Of a stretch of 64,000 nt of DNA, positions 1-11,414 are shown in pieces. The position numbers were made by a program, and so were the translations under genes. Within the stretch, counting starts at the first letter, position 1. The number at the start of each line of letters is the position of its first letter. The DNA comes from Monodelphis domestica. Taxonomy: Eukaryota > Chordata > Mammalia > Didelphimorphia > Didelphidae. The stretch is from contig NC_077234.1 of NCBI RefSeq assembly GCF_027887165.1, positions 163,612,877 to 163,676,876 on the forward strand. Reading direction: 5' to 3'. A model generated the notes under the pieces. The model ran no database searches. It saw only the letters and a list, made by a program, of their open reading frames with translations, and was not told the origin of the DNA.

Positions 1-290
1 AAGACAGGCTGGAAGCACATTTGATGGCCAAGCCCACAGTGTCCCTCTTGGGATGTCACTCCCCAGGGCTGAGGGTGAGTGCCTCAGACTCTATAAAGGG
101 CTCCACTTAGCATTTTTGCTGCCCCTAGAAAGCAGATGTAACGTTTTTGCTGCTGGAAAAAAGCTTTTGAACATGAATTCCAACTTAAGGGAGACATCCA
201 AGGAGGACTGAGTGGTTTTAGAGCCAGAGGGGAGGAAATCCATGCCAGAGAAATTTTACAAAGTAACTTGGAGCCTCTCTATTCTTGGGC

Positions 291-690
291 AGCTATGTGG
301 TACAGCAGCATTGTGCTGGGCCTGGAGTTGGCAAGACCCGAGTTCAAATCCAGATTTACTTTCAGTCTTAATAATAACTCTAAGATCAAAGGGCAAGGGC
401 TAAGCAAATGGGGTTAAGTGACATGCCCAGGGTCACACAGCCAAGTGTCTGAGGCCAGACTGGAAACCAGGTCCTTCTGACTCCACGCCTGGTGCTCTAT
501 CCACTGCACTATCTAGCTACACGCAAACACTGTGTGACCCTGGACAAGTCACTCACTCTGTCATATAGTTTCTGCATCTGTGAAAGAGGTAATAATAGTA
601 CCTGTCTCCTAGGGCTACTTATTGTGAGAATAAAAGAATGAGATAATATTTGCAAAGTGCTTTTATATTATGTAATAATATTTTATATAA
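291..690 (+). repeat. THER/MAR-type SINE split by a second, reversed SINE
   Basis: The head (tgggcagctatgtggtacag to gttcaaatccaga) lies at 291-366. The matching second half (gtgtgaccctggacaagtca, then a tail ending in gcaaagtgctttta) lies at about 527-690. Between them, roughly 395-526, is another SINE in reverse orientation (gcccagggtcacacagcc to ctatccactgcactatctag). The order shows the reversed copy landed later. It sits in the FARP1 intron before the exon at 1491. Confidence 0.7.
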
Positions 691-809
691 TAATATAACA
701 ATTCCTATCACCAGAACCCAGGTAAAAACAATAAGGCTGACTCTTCCACTCAGAAACCTTTTTAGATATGGGTGAAATCAAGTTAAAGTTGGCATTAAAG
801 GCAATTGAC

Positions 810-945
810 TGCAATGGCATTAAGCAGGGGCCACTACACCATACATAAGGATTCCTGCACATTAATTTAGTTTAAAATGTCTCCTTTTTTCCTTTATTTT
901 GTTAATAACTGTCTAGTGACATTGTAATCTGGTTTGGCCTACACC
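810..945 (+). mobile_element. Probable non-autonomous DNA-transposon fragment of a marsupial family
   Basis: The phrases gggccactacaccatacata, aaggattcctgca and attgtaatctggtttggcct recall a common marsupial interspersed repeat whose ends read like hAT elements. I see no clean terminal repeats or target duplication, so the class is tentative. Confidence 0.35.
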
Positions 946-1490
946 GTGGACCCCTCTGGCCCAAAGGATGCTCTTGCCCGTTGCCTTAAACCTAAACCGG
1001 GCAGAGCCTGCAGCCCCACGTCCCAGCGCCTGGCCTGAAGGACGGCACGTCCTCCAGCGTGGCCCGGCTCGGGATGCCGCTTTGCCGGGCAGGGCTGTGA
1101 GGAAAAGCAAAGTCACAGAGGGACACGGGGAGGCAGCAGCCAAGAAAGCTCAGACGGTTCTAGCTCCTCGGTGCAAGCCTCTGGACGTTAGCTAATGTTA
1201 CTTATGACACAGGGAGAAAGGCAGAAGCCACTTTTGCGTGGGTGGGTTGTTTTTTTGCATTGGGGCCAGTTACCCACATTAGAGGAGTCGGGGCTCTAAT
1301 GTCTTCCGCTTCTCAGAGACTGTGGGTAGGAGGGGTGGAGGCAGTGGCCAGGGTCACCCCCAACCGAACCGGGGAGAAGTTACTCCTCCCGGGTGCCGGG
1401 GTCCCAAGGGCTCTTGGACAGTCTGTGGGCAGAGCCGGGATGGACCGGCCTTGGACTGACTTCCAAACGGGTTGTGCTCCTCCCTTCCAG

Positions 1491-1642
1491 GACAATCATC
1501 CCTTAGCCAGTCTGCCTTTATTAGGATATTCACTCACCATTCCCTCGGAAGCCGAGAACATCCACAAAGACTATGTGTTCAAGCTACACTTCAAGTCCCA
1601 CGTCTACTACTTCAGGGCTGAGAGTGAATATACGTTTGAAAG
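1491..1642 (+). CDS. FARP1: FARP1 penultimate coding exon (C-terminal PH domain)
   Basis: This exon encodes 50 codons plus two bases, starting DNHPLASLPLLGY and running through KDYVFKLHFKSHVYYFRAES to TFER. It lies between a pyrimidine-rich acceptor ending ttccag and a gtaggt donor. The protein matches the second PH domain of FARP1 (FERM, ARH/RhoGEF and pleckstrin domain protein 1) as I remember the human protein. FARP1 activates Rac1-type GTPases and acts in dendrite growth and at synapses. The piece covers the last PH beta strands. The split arginine codon AG|G joins exactly to the exon at 5103. An open frame continues upstream of 1491 but has no FARP1-like residues, so I take it as intron. 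The identification is firm; the reading start at phase 0 follows from the frame. Confidence 0.95.
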
Positions 1643-4600
1643 GTAGGTTGGTTTGTCCTCTCCTGGGCAGCCTCTTGGCAAGGTGAATGCACACCCCCCC
1701 CCCCAGTGTCCTCATCCTGGCTCTCTGCACCCCCCCCCCCCCCGAGTGTCCTCATCCTGGCTCTCTGCACCCCCCTCCTGAGTGTCCTCATCCTGGCTCT
1801 CTGCATTCCCCCCCCCAATGTCCTCATCCTGGCTCTCTGCACCCCCCCCCCCGAGTGTCCTCATCCTGGCTCTCTGCACCCCCCCCCCAGTGTCCTCATC
1901 CTGGCTCTCTGCACACACCCCCCCAGTGTCCTCATCCTGGCTCTCTGCACCCCCCCCCCCCCAGTGTCCTCATCCTGGCTCTCTGCACCCCCCCCCCCGA
2001 GTGTCCTCATCCTGGCTCTCTGCACCCCCCTCCTGAGTGTCCTCATCCTGGCTCTCTGCATTCCCCCCCCCAATGTCCTCATCCTGGCTCTCTGCAATCC
2101 CCTCCCCCAATGTCCTCATCCTGGCTCTCTGCACCCCCCCCCCCCCCAGTGTCCTCACCCTGGCTCTCTGCACCCCCCCCCCCCCCGTGTCCTCACCCTG
2201 GCTCTCTGCCCAATGTTTCCCAGGAACTTCTCCATTTGTGGGGGGTGGGCTTGTGCAGTCTAATATGACACCACACTTCGACACCACCTAGAGCAGCCAG
2301 AATGAAGAATGCTCTCTGTAAGGACGTCAGTGTTCCATTTGGTGCAAAGAGAGAGAATCCATGTTATAGAAGCAAACCAAACTGCATGTGGGCGAGGCCA
2401 TGAAGGAAATGGATTGTTTTGGTATTTCTGAATTCACCTAAACACTCAGAGCAGCCAAGAAGCTGCATTTGAAGGAGGGGGGCCCTTCTTGCTCTGGCTT
2501 CTCAGGATTGAATTTCCCTTTCCTCATTCCTTAGTGCTCCGCCTCCCGGGGAATCTAGTTCCAGAAGCCGCTCCTCCTATGTAACAAAAAATGAATGTGT
2601 GAATGGGCATCAGGGGGAGGAGAAAATGCTAATGATTGTCCCAAGCAAAGAAAACAAAAGCCAGTTTCTGCCTTTTCTCAGTGAACCATAACCAGAAAAC
2701 AGGAAAAGCGGCAATCCAAAAGATATTTGAGAAGAGGCAACTGATGGAGTGGAAAGTGATGCTCATCTGCTCCTAAATTCCACCTAAGCAGATAGATTAT
2801 AGAAATATGTCGCATAAATGCTAGCCGATAGTCTTGGATCTAAATTGTAATGAGACCGTGGTTTGTTTTTTAAACTAAATCTTGCAGGGACAGTCCTATG
2901 TAAGGTCTAATCTTGTACCTGGAATTCAGGTTTCCAGATATAAATCCTCATTCTCATGTTTAGCAAATAATTTGGAAGATGCTAATAGAGACAATCCTTC
3001 AAAAGGAATCCTTGGAGCACTTCTGGGGCCAGGAAATAGGAAGAGGCAGCATTTTCCCTTCCCCAAATGTGTTACCCATAACTAAATGTATTCTTTTGGA
3101 TGTGGTCTGTTGAACGTACACTGGGACCCTCATGTTTCTCGTTCTGGGGCGTACCCTCCACGACTGAGGTGGTTTTGTCTAGTGAGTTTTTAGTGCACCT
3201 TCATTTCTACAAGAATCTGGCTGAAAGCGCTCAGAGTCCGTGTTATAAACTCTGCTCTTGGCCGCTTGTCCCTTAGCAGGAAAAGACAATTTGTAAATTT
3301 GATTTGCCCAATGTGTTGTTGAAATGTAAGGCAATTTCCTTCCCCAATAATAAAATTCAAACTAATATAAAAAAACCCTAAACCCCCCAGATCTTGTTTG
3401 TCAAGGTTAATATACTGGGTATCCCAGAAGTCTTTGTGGAGTTTTAAGCTGAAACAAGACAAATCTAGTGAAACTAAATAGGGCAAATAAGAACTATCAG
3501 TCAGAAGCATACACACGTATAGATCTATTGACGATCTTCTGAGATGCTGATTCATTTGCATTTTCTTGTGATCTTTAAATCTGACACATTTCACCTTCTA
3601 GGGATTCATCCAGATCACCTATAAAAATCTTGACGTGTCCAAGACAAAAGGCAGAATACTAAGTGGTCACTGATTCACGAACAACCACTCCCTGCATCTG
3701 GTCATTCAGCCAGTTCTGAATCCGCCTAATTTATAGCTCTCTTATTCAAAATGAATGCATGCTTTGCTGAACAAATGATCATGTCCCAGTCAAGTTTTGC
3801 TGTCAATAACTAAATGAAATTAAGCTAGTGTGTAAGACTTGTTCTGTGAAATTATGCTTCCCTTTTGCAATGCTCTCAAACCTGGCCTTTAGTTTCCATA
3901 CTCCACTTGTTTGTGGCTAGTGACTGGCCACATGAGGTACTTCCTTTCTCTTTTGTAGTCTTTTGCCTCGAGTTATTCTCTTTGGGAGAGAAAAGCAGCA
4001 CAAGCCTTTGCCCACCTTGAGCAGAATTCTGGTCCCTTCTTTGGTCCCCCTCTTGCCATTTTGGTTGTGGTTCGTGTTCATTGCCAGCTTCATTCTGGAA
4101 CTTCCTGCTGCTCTTCCTAAGTAGGAACAGTCCTCTGATGGAATCATTGACACATGCCCTTGTTTCTACCTCCTGGCATTTTTTAAATAATCTTTGTTGG
4201 CTGGTGGGTTTTCCTGAGGAGACAGATTGGTCTCTTCAAGCATTTTCCCTTCTTATTCAAAATCACATCTCTTCAGAATTCCATTTTAGAGCATCCCAAA
4301 CTCTTGTAGTAAAATAAAATTCACCACCAAATGCTGTCACGAGCATACCATGTCCTTTTCTTGAACTTTTGAACTGACTTCCCCAAATCAGACTGTGTCT
4401 GACTTTCTTCTCTATTGTAAACACTGATTAAAATTTGCCCCAAAGTTCCCATAATTCCAGAATGACAACACCCTTTATCACTTCCTCTACTTTTATGTGC
4501 CAAGCCATTAATGCTGAATTCTAGGGAAACAGGGAGGCAAAAAAAAAAACAAGATGAGGGATGAGGAAAGAGTTTGTGATTTCCTCAATTAAACATGGAT

Positions 4601-5102
4601 TCTCGGTGTCAAGTAGCCAGAGGAAATACTGAAAACTAAATGGTAATTTGAAGTCATTCTAAATATCAGCCTGTCACTTCTTTATCAGAATGAAATGTAA
4701 TTTTTGACATTTCTGAAGGATATAGTGTGGAGTTTTAAGTTAGGATGGGGGGGGGGGGGGACCTGAGCCATCCTTAAAAGATTTTGAGGTGGTAAGGGGC
4801 CTTAATGATCAGGCTAGGGCTCAGAGAATTCTCTTAGCTATATAGTTCCTCATTTCACAGATGAAGGAACTGAAGAGGGTTGGTGATTTAAGCTGTGGTC
4901 TCCCAACTCCAACTAGAATGTGCTGTCTACCTACTAATAACTGATGTGTAAGGCACATCTTTGCCTGTTGGTTAGAGTATCTTCTAGAATCCTGTACTGA
5001 TTCTCCAATACCAAGTGCTCTGCTTACCTTCATTACTGATACTTCCTCACCGAAATCATCAGTGTAGTTAAGTATCTAATCTTTTCCGTTTCCCCCTTCT
5101 AG
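1643..5102 (+). other. FARP1: FARP1 last intron
   Basis: The intron is 3460 bases with GT-AG ends (gtaggt...cttctag). It opens with a C-rich minisatellite, listed separately. From about 2215 to 4740 I recognise no gene and no clear repeat family. A pure G run lies near 4748-4760 and a degraded reverse SINE/MIR-like piece near 4790-4935. Confidence 0.9.
1690..2210. repeat. C-rich minisatellite, 14 units of about 31-41 bp
   Basis: The unit is tgtcctcatcctggctctct plus gca and a run of 6-14 cytosines, sometimes with a g or t interruption. I count 14 copies. The last two carry caccc in place of catcc. A block of several units recurs: the variant order ctcctgag, then attccccc, appears near 1767-1840 and again near 2022-2093, a higher-order period of about 255 bp. 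The array starts about 50 bases after the 5' splice site of the exon ending at 1642. Proline/serine-rich open frames in several phases and on both strands are by-products of the repeat. Confidence 0.97.
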
Positions 5103-5184
5103 GTGGATGGAGGTGATCCGGAGTGCCACCACCTCAGCCTCCCGTGCTTGTGTTCTAAGTCACAAAGAATCTCATGTGTATTGA
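5103..5184 (+). CDS. FARP1: FARP1 last coding exon and stop
   Basis: The exon follows a ccccttctag acceptor, completes the arginine codon and encodes WMEVIRSATTSASRACVLS, then HKESHVY and a TGA stop at 5182-5184. The tryptophan followed by a short amphipathic stretch is the conserved C-terminal helix of a PH fold, and the HKES-VY tail is the recognised C terminus of FARP1. Compared with the human tail as remembered, there are a few substitutions in the SASR-to-VLS stretch and one near the end. Together with 1491-1642 it gives the last 77 residues of a protein of about 1045. The rest of FARP1 lies to the left of the window. Confidence 0.95.
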
Positions 5185-7185
5185 TGGCTGAAACACCCAC
5201 ATTTCTTGTTCTAGCAGTTGCTGCTTTTCTAAAGGACGTTTGAAGTTATTTTCTTCTGTATTAACGAAGCCTAGTGAAATTAAAACAAGTGGTTTTGCAG
5301 CAACTCTTGTCTGTTCCAGCAAAACTGTTTTTAATCTAGTCTTTTCAGCTGTCCCCACCCCAATGGTAACAGAGCCCCACCACCTCCTGTCCCGTGTGGT
5401 ATTCTGTGGGTCCTTCTCTTGGTGTGCCGTTTTGTTTTTTAGCTTGTGCCAGTATTAAAATATTGTTCTTAGAGTGCCAAATGACATTTCCTTTCCTCCA
5501 AGATTGCACCTTAAAAAGCAGTACAAATGTACCTGCCCCTTCCCAATGAGAACGTGATCCCATGTGCAAGTGCTATTTCTTCTTTTTCTTATGAAAAAAA
5601 AAAAGAAAAAAGAAAAACTTTTTATTGTTTTGATCTGTAGACTGCTGGCTTTTTCACAGTGTCTGATACAGACACAATAGAAGCAGCCTTACAGTAAAGG
5701 TCGTTTTGAGATTTCATTTTTCAATCTTTCTACTTTATTAATCAAGGAATTCCTACTAATTTTCTATTGTTATAAAAGTTTGCAGCACACAAACAATATT
5801 CCACTTTGGGGTTTCATGTTATAATAACGAGCTACTTTATGACATTTATCAGACCTTGGTGCAAGTTGACCAAATTGTTTACTGTTAACTTTGGGAAGTG
5901 ATGACTATTTGCAAAATGTAGTTTGTTTTTTAAGAAGAAATAATGAAACAAAAGTCCAGTGCAATATTATTTGGGCTATAAATGTACTGTGAATGACGTG
6001 TACAATGGGAAGATATTAAGCTGTGGTGTTTTGCTTTGTCTCACAAGCATGAAAATACCTGTATGTCCTTAACCACGGGCCATTTGTGACATGTTAAGTT
6101 ATGAAGAGTGTTTTTTGTTGGCTTAAGTGGATGCAGAAACACTATAAAGTAATGGTACTTGTTCCCCTTCCCCGGACTTTCATTAACATCTCCGTTCTAT
6201 TGAAAAGAAAGAATCCCTTTAAAACAAAGTGATGCTCTACCCCTTTGCCCTCTGGTCACGGGGATTAACAGTAGTGTGACAGTTCGTGGGCTGGACTGCC
6301 AGTACCACAGGGAAAGCGGTGCCACCAGGAACTGCATTTAGCACACTTCTATTCCCGCTCCCTTTCCCTTCTTGGTTTTAAGGCCTCTTCTAACACAAGT
6401 CTACCAAACCACAGAGGAGCAGACAGCGGCTCAATTAACACACTTCTCTCCCCTCCCCGCCAGCCAGGCTGATGCTGCCTCCTGGAGGATACGCAGGAAT
6501 GAGTTGTTGCTGGAGTACACAGACTTCATGGAGCTGAAGCTGGCTTTGATACATATGGAAACTGCAATTTTGAAATGGACTAGTAGCTTTAGACTTGTTA
6601 AATCACTTGCCTTACAACATGTACCAGATGGTTTAAAGTACTAACAACAAAAGGGAATAAAAATACCTCACTCCACTGAGCAGGCTGCAGTCTGAAGGCG
6701 AGACCCCTTGTGCTTTTGTTCTTCCTCCTCCTCCCGCTCTGATCCGATCGGGGTGCGGCCAGCCACCCCCAGCCCGCTCCATTCCCTGGACGGGGTGGGG
6801 GCTCACGGGGAGGAGTAGTCCACAGGGGGTTCTTGCTGGATTCAGAGGGGGATGGAGATCTACTACTCAACAGTTAACCAGTCCCCAAAGGAGAGGATAG
6901 AGAGGAGGACCACTTTTCGCAGTTTGCTGCTGCTTACCGGCAGACATCTCCCTCCCTCATGAAGCGATGCTGCTGGATAAACCCACAGGGCTAAAAATGG
7001 CCATTGGAACAGAGCCAAGGACTCGTGTGTTGAGATTTTTTTGGTCCAAGGTAGTGACTGTCAGAGCCTGGGTTGGAACAAAGGTCTTCAACAATGAAAC
7101 CTTCTCTGAATACAGAAATGGCTCTCTGAAGTTGGAGTTCCTTAACTACCTCCCCCCACTTCAAATAAAAGTGTTTGGCTGACAA
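5185..7185 (+). other. FARP1: FARP1 3' UTR (inferred extent)
   Basis: The stretch runs from the FARP1 stop to the best polyadenylation signal I see. It has no recognisable marsupial SINE or LINE over most of its length, which is unusual here and fits a retained UTR. It holds an A-rich patch near 5588-5620 and GC-rich patches near 6440-6490 and 6710-6800. An earlier AATAAA near 6655 could give a shorter form. Open frames inside it (for example 6372-6644) show no family resemblance and are chance. Confidence 0.6.
7164..7169 (+). promoter_or_regulatory. FARP1: Candidate FARP1 polyadenylation signal AATAAA
   Basis: AATAAA is followed about 15-40 bases later by a GT-rich stretch (ttgtgcctggtgttct), the usual layout for cleavage near 7185. 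It is the first such pair after the stop that looks strong. Inference from sequence only. Confidence 0.5.
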
Positions 7186-8084
7186 ATTCTCTTGTGCCTG
7201 GTGTTCTCCGCTACCCAAGATACTCCAAGGTTCACACCAAAGATAGCTGAAATCAATGAATCCGTTGTTAAGTTTTTGCCAACAGCAACAGGTGGGAGAA
7301 AACACCTTTGCGAAAGAAAGAATAGCAGCAGGCAACAACCAAAAAAACAAAACTCAGCAGCGAGTGGGCGGGCCCCCTCCCCCTCTCCCCTCCTTTGGCT
7401 GCTGGCCTGTCCATCCATCTGGAACGGTTAATGGCTGTCCCAGTTTTCCAACAGGTAGGCGACTGGCCTCCTGGATCTTATCACAATGCAGTTTTCAGGA
7501 TCATGGCCTCATGGATGTTCACAACTTCTTGAGGAATTCCATTCACTGACTTTTCATGTAGGCCATAACCCAGCAAGTGTCCAGATGACAAGGACAGGCA
7601 TCTCTTGGTTTGAGGCGTATTGACATGTTCACATTTTAAAAGCCATTTGTGGCCTCTCTGTCAACATTTTCTATTAGATTTACAGTTCCAAATGGACGTT
7701 TTCAGAGGAATGTCTTTATAATAATGAAACCCCTCAATATCCCTCCCCTTCTTGTTCTTCTCCCAGGCTACATCAGTAATTTCCCATATCCATTATTAAT
7801 AAGTCAGGGGTTTACATCAACTAGCATTAAATGTGCCCTTTATTTTTCAGGAGCATAAGCTTGTAAGACAGTGGTTAACTCAGAATTCAATGGGCGGGGA
7901 TGGGGGGTGTCTTTAAAGTATCTGCCTTTTAGGTGGGTGTGTTGGGAGATGATCAGATTGGAGAACAAGATATGGACTGTCTTGCCTCAAGGTTAAAAGA
8001 GACCCACTGGTCCTAGGCCACGCCTGGATTGTCAGAGCCATCCCCTACACACACTTGTATACATACAACATTACCCCCAGAATA
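7186..8084. other. Interval between the convergent FARP1 and STK24 3' ends
   Basis: About 0.9 kb between the two inferred cleavage sites. I see no gene, SINE or LINE in it. A C/T-rich patch lies near 7370-7400 and a G-rich patch near 7892-7910. Either gene's UTR may extend further into it. Confidence 0.5.
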
Positions 8085-11000
8085 TCTTCATTTCTGTGAT
8101 CTTTATTAACCCTTACATTTTACAGTACCTGTGCTTAAGAACACTTCCTGTGGTTCTTTCCCCTTATTGCCATTTGTGTAACAGAAATACAGCATCTGTG
8201 TTTTTGCTTTTAGAGGAAGGAAACATTAAAAAATTTACAAACTGACCACGTATTTAAAAAATAAACCACACAAATAGAATGCTACATAAAGACCAAGAAC
8301 TAAACCAGATACTTTACAAGTACAAATCAAGGACATTTGAGGAAAAGAATCACTATTGGGAAGAGAGGAGAACTGTTTCATTACTTTGCCTGGCCTCACA
8401 AAGGCAGAGCCAACCCACTCCATTAGTGCAATTCTCAGAGACGTTGAAAGGTTTCCAAATGATATGGGGGGCTTAACCCTGAATGATGAGTGGGACCTTG
8501 GCTTGCCACTCCTGAAGGGCTGGGTATGGTCACTGTCTTTAGCCAAATACAATGAGTAACTTAAAGTCCACTTTCTACATTGAGCCACAACTCCCCCAAA
8601 CTATAAACTTCACCCGACACAAAAACAAAACTAATGGTGAATGTCTTTCCATTGTTTTTTTTAATAAGATAATTTTCCTTATATGTCACTAAGCTCTATT
8701 CTGAGCAACTAATTTCCACTTTATGTCTATAGACTCACAAAGAATGTCTTGTCTGATATAGGTCTAATTTGAAGACCTGCAGCACCCATACTGCTTTGGA
8801 ATTGAGGGTTGTAAGTATAAATACAAATCTCCTATTAACAGGACTTTTTCTTTTTTGGGGGGAAGGGGGGGTGAAGTGTGGGACAGAGGGTAGTATAGTG
8901 CAGAGAAGTGCATGATGATGCATTTATAATTCAGAATCTTCTGAATTTAGGCAAATACTGCTACCCATCAAAAGCCTCAGCTCTCCCTACTTTAAAAAAG
9001 TCAGTTCCCCAATGTGAAAGCAGTTCTACAAAGAACAGAACTCAGATCTACAAATTTAAGCTGATTAAAGACTATTTAAGTATTAATAACAAAAAATCAG
9101 AACAATTAGCCTGACCTACTATCATCTAAGATTGGCCCCAGCACTGAAAAGTATACATGGTTTTTAAGCATTTCTAAGTTCGAATAGTTTCTAAATCGTT
9201 TAAACTGCTGCCTTCTCATCATTTCATCTTTAAAACAATGCTAGTATCACATAGCTGCCAGAGAAAGACGGCTCGCTATTACTTTTCATGGCCCCTACTT
9301 CTGAAATGAACTCAACGGAACTTCAGCGTAGATGTGACAAACGGAAGCCAATTCTGGCCACACAGACTCAGCAACACAAGATGGAAGTAGGCCCAATATT
9401 GCTGGTCAAAAGAAATATTTGTTGCAATATGCCATGGACAGAGATGCACAACTAGACTTAACAAATTAAGTTCTATTTATCTTCCGCAACCAAAATGTAA
9501 CCCACACACAAATTCATGGCTCAAGTCTGTTTCTAATATCACAATATAACTGAAGGGAGAGTTAAAAAAAATCATTAGTGCCCCCTGCACACTCCCCCTC
9601 CCATTCAAATGATGCCCATCCACTTGAAAACCATTGGGGAATCTTTTTTCCCCCTCTTTGCTACTATACACAGCACCCTAAGCCAAAAAAGTGTCTCACA
9701 TGCCTAAAATTTTCATACAAAGTTGAGAGTTTCTAGCAATTACTTGCCTTTCTGGCTCTGACATGAGGTCAGGCAATGAGACAGCTACCATCCTTTAAAA
9801 CTTCATTTAAATATATGAGAAAGAAGGGAGCCAACATGTCCACGCAACCTTATGTTAAGACAATGTCATGAAATCCTAAAGCAATCCAATGACCCTCCCT
9901 TCCCTATCTGAGGAAACCAAGGGTTTCTTTTGTATCCTTGGAAAAGCTGGCTCTGTAAAAACTCAATATGCCATGGGAAAAACACAATGACTGATAGACT
10001 GTCCATACCACCCATGTGACCTTAAAGGAAATGGGACATCATTAGAAGACTCCTTTTGAAATAGGTACAGCAATCTCACAACTATTTGTCAAAAACACTA
10101 GCAACGGTGCATCCGCATCTCCTCACAGAAATGCAAAGGAGCCTGAGCAAAATCCAGGGTTTGAAAATTGGCCATTTCTTCTAGTAGTCTTCTATATGGT
10201 TTCCTTTACAAATTGACGGTGCATGAGCACTTACACATACCCAAGACACACAGGAAATGGTGGAAGGAAACAACTTTCCTTTAAAAGCCACATTGCAAGG
10301 AATTTTTCAAAACTGGTATAATATAAAATTTATTCATGTAAGCATTCAGAACATGTTTAGGTAGGAAAGCTGATATTCAGGTTTTACTAACGAGGTTCAA
10401 AAGAATATAGTGCTGAAAGTGATGATACATCTGGTGCAAAATTGGCAGTGGTACGATTTTTAAAACCATAGTGAAATGGAGATATTTATTCTGGGGAGAG
10501 GAGGAGAATTTAAAATAATTTAAAGCTTTGTGAGGCCAGCTGTGTTCCAATTTAAAACACTGAGAAATAGTACCATCATTGAAAAATGAAAGCAACCTCT
10601 GTGTGTACCAAAAGAGATATGGGGATAAAAAAGAAAGGAAAGAAAATTCTGCATTTGTTCAGGTACAAACAGGAGTTGCCCATGGGAGAGCATAATTATT
10701 ATTCAATGGCAAACCCTGCAAATACCAAATGAAACCCAAATCACTGGACACATCATTCAAAATGTACATGTAATAAAGGCAAGGCAATATACTCAGTTAT
10801 GGCCTGTCAAATATTTACTCCACTAATATCTACAGAAGCACTTGGCCATTTTGTACACAGTGATTTCTTACGCACGCTGAAAGGGTTTCAGTAAAAATGA
10901 CACTATATACAAATCTGTACACAGATCCAACAGAGCGATTCTCCATCTCCTGTGGGAGTTCTCAACTTAAAGCAGGATACCTGAGGTTTCACAATATCTT

Positions 11001-11377
11001 TAGTTGCCTTATCACAATCCCAAATATACATTTCAGGGTTGGTTTATTTTTGTGTGTTTTTTTTAAAAAAGATACTTCCCTTGAATATATGCACTATGGC
11101 TAAAATTAAAAACAATAATAATAATAATAACAATAATAATAAAATAAAACTAGCTTTAAGGAGCTGACACACCACCCCAACTGGGAGACTTCATCTTGCT
11201 GTGGCAAACTGAGGAATGTTTGTTCTGTGGACAGCGCTCCTCTGGCCATGGAAGATGATCCCTGCAGTCACACACCTCTTCAGGAGAGTCACCACAGGGT
11301 CTTGTTGATTTTTTTTTAATTGAAAAGAAAAAAGAAAGAAGAAAAGGAAAAACAAAAACCCAAATACCAAAAAAATT
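8085..11377 (-). other. STK24: STK24 3' UTR (inferred extent)
   Basis: About 3.3 kb from the stop to the best polyadenylation signal. It is AT-rich and free of recognisable SINE or L1 copies, unlike the introns on either side, which supports it being transcribed UTR under constraint. A short AAT/AAC repeat sits at 11107-11150. Other TTTATT hexamers (minus-strand AATAAA) at about 10328, 10484 and 11042 could serve shorter forms. No coding exon was seen inside. Confidence 0.6.
8102..8107 (-). promoter_or_regulatory. STK24: Candidate STK24 polyadenylation signal AATAAA
   Basis: On the minus strand AATAAA is followed about 30-55 bases on by a GT-rich stretch (tgttgtatgt ... gtgtgtgtag), the expected downstream element. 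Cleavage near 8085 is inferred. A weaker alternative is AATAAA at about 7839. Confidence 0.5.
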
Positions 11378-11414
11378 TCAGTGGGATGAAGGTCCTCCAC
11401 CACTCAGTGAATAT
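11378..11414 (-). CDS. STK24: STK24 last coding exon, residues 420-431 and stop
   Basis: After a cccag acceptor the exon completes the arginine codon as AGA, then encodes YSLSGGGPSSH and a TGA stop. The YSLSGGG-SSH tail is diagnostic of STK24; human has T where this copy has P. The exon continues into the 3' UTR. Confidence 0.93.

Noticed and set aside
1706-2210. CRISPR-like array of spaced repeats
   Set aside because: Spacers are cytosine runs, not unique sequence, and the locus is an intron of a vertebrate gene.
1687-2291. Proline-rich open frames of up to 193 codons
   Set aside because: They exist because the minisatellite has no stop codon. All frames and both strands show them and the array is intronic.
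6372-6870. Small genes in the FARP1 3' UTR on either strand
   Set aside because: No recognisable domain, and the position fits UTR; chance frames.
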